A stretch of DNA of 64,000 nt from Flammula alnicola. Lineage: Eukaryota; Basidiomycota; Agaricomycetes; Agaricales; Strophariaceae. The DNA is taken from positions 1 through 64,000 of the forward strand of contig JADNRV010000035.1 of the NCBI GenBank assembly GCA_015499995.1. Reading direction: 5' to 3'. The translations under genes were made by a program, and so were the position numbers. Each line of letters begins with the position of its first letter. The first letter of the stretch is position 1. Under the pieces are notes generated by a model, which had not been told where the DNA came from, did not search any database, and saw only the letters and a list, made by a program, of their open reading frames with translations. Below are positions 59,301 through 64,000 of the stretch, piece by piece.

Positions 59301-62289
59301 CTCGAACTTCCTGAATGCTTGGCATGACCCGCCAGCTGCTGTCGTCGTCCAAGAAACGCCCGCGGTTATCGACGGAAACCTGGCAGCACCAGTTGCAGTA
59401 GCCCGAAAACCGTCGATGTCCTCGATCAGCTCGGCGCGAAACCTCCCTCCCTCGTACATTCTCTCGAGAAGCTCTATGTCGGGGAGAACTGCTTGGCAGA
59501 CAATGCAATCCTTCCTCTGATGCTGTTCAAAGAGCTTCGCGTCCTCAACCTCTCTTATAACGAGATACAAGACATGCCGGGCAACTTTTTCCGAAACATG
59601 AGCCATCTCGAGGAGCTGTACCTCAGTGGCAACAAACTCACGAGCATACCGGTCGAAGATTTCCCTAGGCTAACGAAGTTATCGATCCTCTTTCTGAACG
59701 GCAACAAGCTCCAGACGCTTCCGCAGGAGTTGGGCAAGGTCGCCAATTTGACGGTGTTGGACGTGGGCAGTAATTACCTAAAGTATAATATCAATAACTG
59801 GGAGTTCGACTGGAATTGGTACGTTTTCATTTGCATTATCCCTTTTTGTAACCATCTGACGGTTTTGTCCGTTCCTTCTTTGCAGGAACTTCAACACCAA
59901 CTTGAAGTACCTGAACCTCTCGGGCAACAAGCGCCTTCAGATCAAGCCAGACTCGACGTCGAGCAGGACGAGCCGACATTTCCACAGCCATTATGCACCT
60001 ATGCTATCCGGCTTCACCAGTCTCTCGCAGCTCAAGGTCCTTGGTCTCATGGACGTCACCATAACGACGACGGCGCATGACACGACTGTCGATATTCCTG
60101 ACGAAAATGCCGACAGGCGCGTACGGACCTCTCTGTCCACGGTATGCGGTATGGGCTACGGCATCGCGGATTCGTTGGGCAACAACGACCACCTCAACAT
60201 GCTCGACCTCGTGCATGAATTCCATGGGCGCAAAAACGAGGCGATCGTTGCGATGTTCGGTCGCACGCACCCGCCGCGAGGTCTCAAGCCGGGCTCGAGC
60301 CCAAATCGGCTATCGAAGTATCTGCACGACAACTTCGTCAACGTTTTCCGGACGCAGCTCGCGGTGATCAACGATAGGCAGGAGAAGGAAGGCATTCCGC
60401 AGCAGTTGAGGAAAGATGGGATCCCGAAAGCCCTCCACTGGACGTTCCTCAAGCTCAATCAAGACCTCTGCGAAACGCTGCTGTTGGGGGCCAGGAAGGA
60501 TTCGATGGCGGGTTTGACCCCGCAAAACATCTCGGATACGCAGTATTCTCGTACGGGCATATCTGGAGTGGCGCTCTATTTCTTCGATAAGACGATATAC
60601 GCGGCGAACGTCGGCGACGCGATGGCCGTTGTATCGAGGCAGGGCGTGTGCCACGAAATCTCCAGAAAGCACGACCCGTATGATCGTCTTGAGACCGCTC
60701 GCATCCGTGCCGCCGAAGGATCAATTTCGCCGCCTGGTCTTGTCAACGACGAAGTCGAGGTTTCGCGCGCGTTCGGTTACTACCACCTCTTCCCGCCCAT
60801 GAATGCTCGTCCGGACATTTTTGTGTACGACTTGACGGACATGGACGAATTTGTCATCATCGCCAATCGTGGGCTCTGGGATTTCGTCCCTTACCAGACA
60901 GCCGTCGACGTTGCCCGCACCGTATTGAGGACCGAAAGACCCGACGCCATGCTCGCCGCCCAGAAACTCCGTGACTTCGCCATAAGTTATGGAGCAGACG
61001 GCAGCACGATGATCATGGTTATTTGGGTTGCGGATCTCTTCACATCGCCCGCTCGATCTCGCCAGCCGACGCTCGATCCGATTGTGGAGCCCCAGCAGTA
61101 TCGCCCGAGGAGGAAGGACGAAGAGCGTGAAAAGGATACTAAATATCTCGACCGCGAAATTGCTCCGCCTACCGGCCACGTTACGCTCGTTTTCACGGAC
61201 ATTCGAAACTCGACTCACCTTTGGGAGGCCAACCCTGGCATGCCAACTGCTATGCGCTTACACAACACCCTCCTTCGTCGCCAGCTCCGGTTCTGTGGTG
61301 GCTACGAGGTCAAAACTGAAGGCGACTCGTTCATGTGCTCTTTCCCGACCACTCTTGCTGCGGTATGGTGGTGTCTTACCACTCAGGTCCAACTTCTCCA
61401 CGAGTCGTGGCCTCTCGAGATCCTCGAATGCGAAGACGGAATGCCAATATACGATTCTGATGGCCGTCTCATCGCTCGCGGACTCTCTGTGCGAATGGGT
61501 ATCCACAGCGGTACGCCTCTGTGCGAGCGCGACTTGCTCACTCGTCGCATGGATTACTTCGGGCCCATGGTCAATCGTTCCGCTCGGATCCAGAGCAGTG
61601 CGCTTGGTGGCCAGATCATGTGCAGCACGGATATCATTCGCGAGATCAACGCGAGGGTCCTGGAGGTTGACGAGGAGACGGAGTATTCGAAACTACAAAA
61701 CCCGGCCGCTGTGGATGCCATCCGTGAGCTAGGTGTGGTCATCATGCCCGTCGGTGAAGTCAGGCTCAAGGGGATTGAGCTCCCTGAAATCCTGTCTCTT
61801 ATCTACCCTTCTGGCCTCGAGGGACGCCACGACCTGAAGGAAGCTCCAGCAGACCCTACCGCATCGGCCTCGCGAGTCCAATTCAGCGTGCCCCAGATCC
61901 GCGAACTTGGTATGTTGTGCCTACGGATGGAAGCTCTCTCCAGCGGGCGCATTTTCCAGCAGTTGCCTGAACGCAAAGCCAGCATCCAGTCTAACAACGA
62001 CCTCGAAGAACATTCGGACACGTCGCGAATTTTCTACGGCGACTCGAACCTCCTCCTTCCTCCCATCAATGACCACTCGACCGACTCGGACCTCATGATT
62101 GTCCTCGACTCTCTATCGCTGCGAATCCAAAGTGCGGTCAGCAGTATCTGCGAACATTATGGTATAGCACCTCCTGTGCCCTCTGCTCCTCTCACCGAGA
62201 AGCAATCCATAATGTCGGCATTGACGCAGGATGGTGGTCTCGATGAGGTGACCCTTCAGTACATTGCTTCCATTCTAGAACGCCAGTAA
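56333..62289 (+). CDS. CYR1: Adenylate cyclase with RA, LRR, PP2C-like and class III cyclase domains (about 1894 aa, one frameshift)
   Basis: Fungal adenylate cyclase makes cAMP for protein kinase A and is controlled by Ras and G-alpha. Exons: 56333-56470, 56566-57940, 57998-58152, 58207-59818, 59886-62289. Residues 1-454 are Ser/Pro-rich with poly-proline (VPPTPPPKGDGG). An RA (Ras-association) domain starts near 455 (MRIYRQNHSYHV). LRRs fill about 580-1110 (LRLSRNPMIEIP, LNELPQTLWNCASL). A PP2C-like domain (RKHDPYDRL, RPDIFVYDL, SYGADGS) follows. The catalytic domain begins near 1525 with VTLVFTDIRNSTHLWE, TEGDSFMCSF, VRMGIHSG and DYFGPMVNRSARI; both metal-binding Asp are present. The frame slips by one base at 59431-59440 (after SMSSISSA). 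The joined exons are one base short of a multiple of three, so a single added base restores it. A decayed partial copy lies 9 kb upstream. Confidence 0.93.
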
Positions 62290-62546
62290 TTAATATTTTA
62301 TACCACATTTCTCCTTCTCTATGTTATATCTCATTTGGCTTCATACCCTCTTTGTCTATTGCTTTGTCGTTGGTGGTTCTTTCTTCTCTGTACATTCTTA
62401 GACATTTCATGTACATATATTTCATGTCATTTGGGCTCTCGGTATTTCAAACTATTCTTCTTGTATATATGCATTATTATTGTACAAAGATTATTTTTTG
62501 GGTGATATCATATGCAGCGAGAAGGCTAGTAAGAGTTATATGGTAC

Positions 62547-63981
62547 TTAAGGTAGATTGGTGACGAAATGCCAGATGTAATGGGTCCAGCCCTCGAGAAC
62601 ACCGCTGCCTGCCATGACGTGCAAACAGTCGCCTGTGGTATGCTATACAGCCAATCAGAAATATTCAGTTGGAGTCGGACAACGTCACGTACTGCATCAG
62701 GTCGCAAGCGCGCCGGACGATCGATGGGAAGGTAATGGATGTCTTGGTATTTATGCAGCAGTTTCTGTAAACCAAGGTCAGGATACCAAGCTCTGAAGTA
62801 AAACGGCGACTGACCCCGAAGATGGCGTTGAACTGCCAGATGTCGCCCCAGTTGTACCAGTTCCAGACGAACGGCTGGATCTCCGTCCATGGTTGGCGGA
62901 AGTCGTGGCAGCTCTCGTGTCCGGGAAGATATGCCCTTACGATAACGCGTTTCCTGCTCCTCCTGAATCTTCCGTGCCCGCTGTGCTCCGAGAGTGCGTC
63001 CTGGAGTTTCTGGGCCCATCGTTGCATCGCAGCCTCGAACAAGGACATGACGCCTTGCATTCCTGGTGGAGAGACTTTCGAGAAGAGTGTGGTCGTCCAG
63101 TGGCCGCCGGTGCTGACGACCATGGTGGCGTAGTTTGCGTCGGGCAGAGGGGCTAGGAACTCGGACAGGTATTCAGCGAGAGGCAGTGTCCATACCGCTT
63201 CGTTGCTGAATAACCCATCATCTTCGAGAGCTTGGGTCTGAATCGAACGATGGATGTCGATTAGCTCTTCTTTCGACAACAGGAGGTCGATGCGCCGGAA
63301 TGTGACCAGCGGGGTCAAGGATATATTGAATCCTTTCGGAGGGATAGCGATTGAAGAAGGGGCGAGGAGGCGAGAGGTAGAGTTTTTGCGGCCAGCCACG
63401 ATCAAAGTTGGACTGGGCAGTGTAGTTTGGCGTCGCGAAAACGTGAGGGTAGAGATACACGACAGAGAGAAGAAATGGTTCTCTGTAACAGAGTCTGAGA
63501 AACAGTAAGATAAGAAATTCATCAGCGTGAACATTGACACTCACCGCCGACCAAATACCACCCTCCATCCTCCACTAGGTCTTAACCAAGGCCTCAGGAT
63601 TTAGTGGTGCCAAGTTTTCGCATCCCCCTCCAGGGATCCATTCCCATGACTGGGCCCCAGGAAACCGGTCATACTGCGCCTCTTGATCAGCAGCAAGGTG
63701 CCAAAAATATTCTCTGGAGCTCGCGCATTTCTCGAAACCGGCAAAAGCAAGGGCGTCCTCTGGCGATGTCATCCGGGGCCCGTTCGTGCGAGGTGGTACG
63801 ACCAGGATCCATTCGCGTATGCTTCTGGCGTACATGTCGTGCCAATGTCGTGCTGTGGAGGTTTCGACGGGTATTTGAAGCTCGAGAATCGGAAGGAGCC
63901 GGTGCTAAACGCGAAGAGGGCGAGCGATACGGTCGTTAGGACCGCGACACGCGCTAGTTTGCGCAGGCGCACGTCTGACAT
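62547..63981 (-). CDS. PC-esterase/TBL-like (SGNH) membrane protein, frameshifted
   Basis: It resembles fungal relatives of plant TBL/PMR5-type polysaccharide O-acetyltransferases, Golgi enzymes with an SGNH fold. The ATG at 63979-63981 starts a type II anchor (VAVLTTVSLALFAFSTG). Then follow GFEKCASSREYFWHLA, SWEWIPGGGCENL and the GDS block GDSVTENHFFSLSC, created by splicing an intron at 63495-63544. Later blocks are PKGFNISLTPLV, STGGHWTTTLF, RAYLPGHESCHD and DRPARLRPDA. The end is HVMAGSGVLEGWTHYIWHF with a stop at 62547-62549. Single-base gaps break the frame near 63800, 63580 (aagacc), 63455 (tgtatct) and again between about 63390 and 63340, so no continuous protein is encoded as written. 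The family order is nevertheless complete. Either a poorly polished assembly or a young pseudogene. Confidence 0.7.
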
Positions 63982-64000
63982 TTCTAATAACGCAAATCTG

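Noticed and set aside
59493..60080. Separate LRR gene downstream of the first CYR1 frame
   Set aside because: The LRRs continue those of CYR1 across a one-base slip and lead into the PP2C-like domain; it is the same gene.
61028..61732. 234-codon plus-strand ORF inside CYR1
   Set aside because: It overlaps the cyclase domain in another frame and has no motif of its own.

Overview
This is a fungal nuclear window, almost certainly from a mushroom-forming basidiomycete (Agaricomycotina). The signs are dense genes split by many 50-75 nt GT-AG introns, expanded agaricomycete-type F-box families, a basidiomycete-style seven-helix membrane protein family, WSC-domain secretion, and a fungal adenylate cyclase with RA, LRR, PP2C-like and cyclase regions. 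Exon structures were worked out by eye from splice signals, reading frame and paralogue comparison. I saw no tRNA, rRNA or CRISPR array.

Layout. 0-2.1 kb: the 5' part of an ARF/ARL GTPase (minus) and an F-box-like gene (plus). 2.9-10.5 kb: GET1 (tail-anchored protein insertion) followed by three tandem seven-helix membrane protein genes, all minus. A decayed GET1 5' fragment between copies 1 and 2 shows that a GET1 + 7TM block was duplicated. 12.8-14.8 kb: malate synthase (glyoxylate cycle). 15.6-17.1 kb: an F-box relic and a paralogue of the first F-box-like gene. 19.0-20.6 kb: a hAT-like transposon with an 8-bp target duplication that carries a captured piece of a beta-adaptin gene. 21.1-22.2 kb: a fourth 7TM copy. 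24.0-24.7 kb: an ER-lumenal FKBP prolyl isomerase.

25.1-34.1 kb: two tandem copies of a divergent F-box pair (short minus gene, long plus gene). Each copy holds one apparently intact and one decayed member, and a 643-bp MITE sits at the 3' end of the second long gene. 36.7-38.5 kb: a Cps1-like family 2 glycosyltransferase. 42.0-46.8 kb: two more long F-box genes. 47.3-49.7 kb: a decayed partial copy of adenylate cyclase. 51.7-53.6 kb: a secreted two-WSC-domain protein. 54.1-54.8 kb: a LINE-like relic. 56.3-62.3 kb: adenylate cyclase CYR1. 62.5-64.0 kb: a PC-esterase/TBL-like Golgi protein (minus).

Core genes for housekeeping, cAMP signalling, the cell surface and metabolism are separated by rapidly duplicating, decaying accessory families and transposons. 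Several otherwise well conserved genes (CYR1, the glycosyltransferase, the PC-esterase-like gene, one F-box gene) contain single-base frameshifts. These may be assembly errors or true decay.
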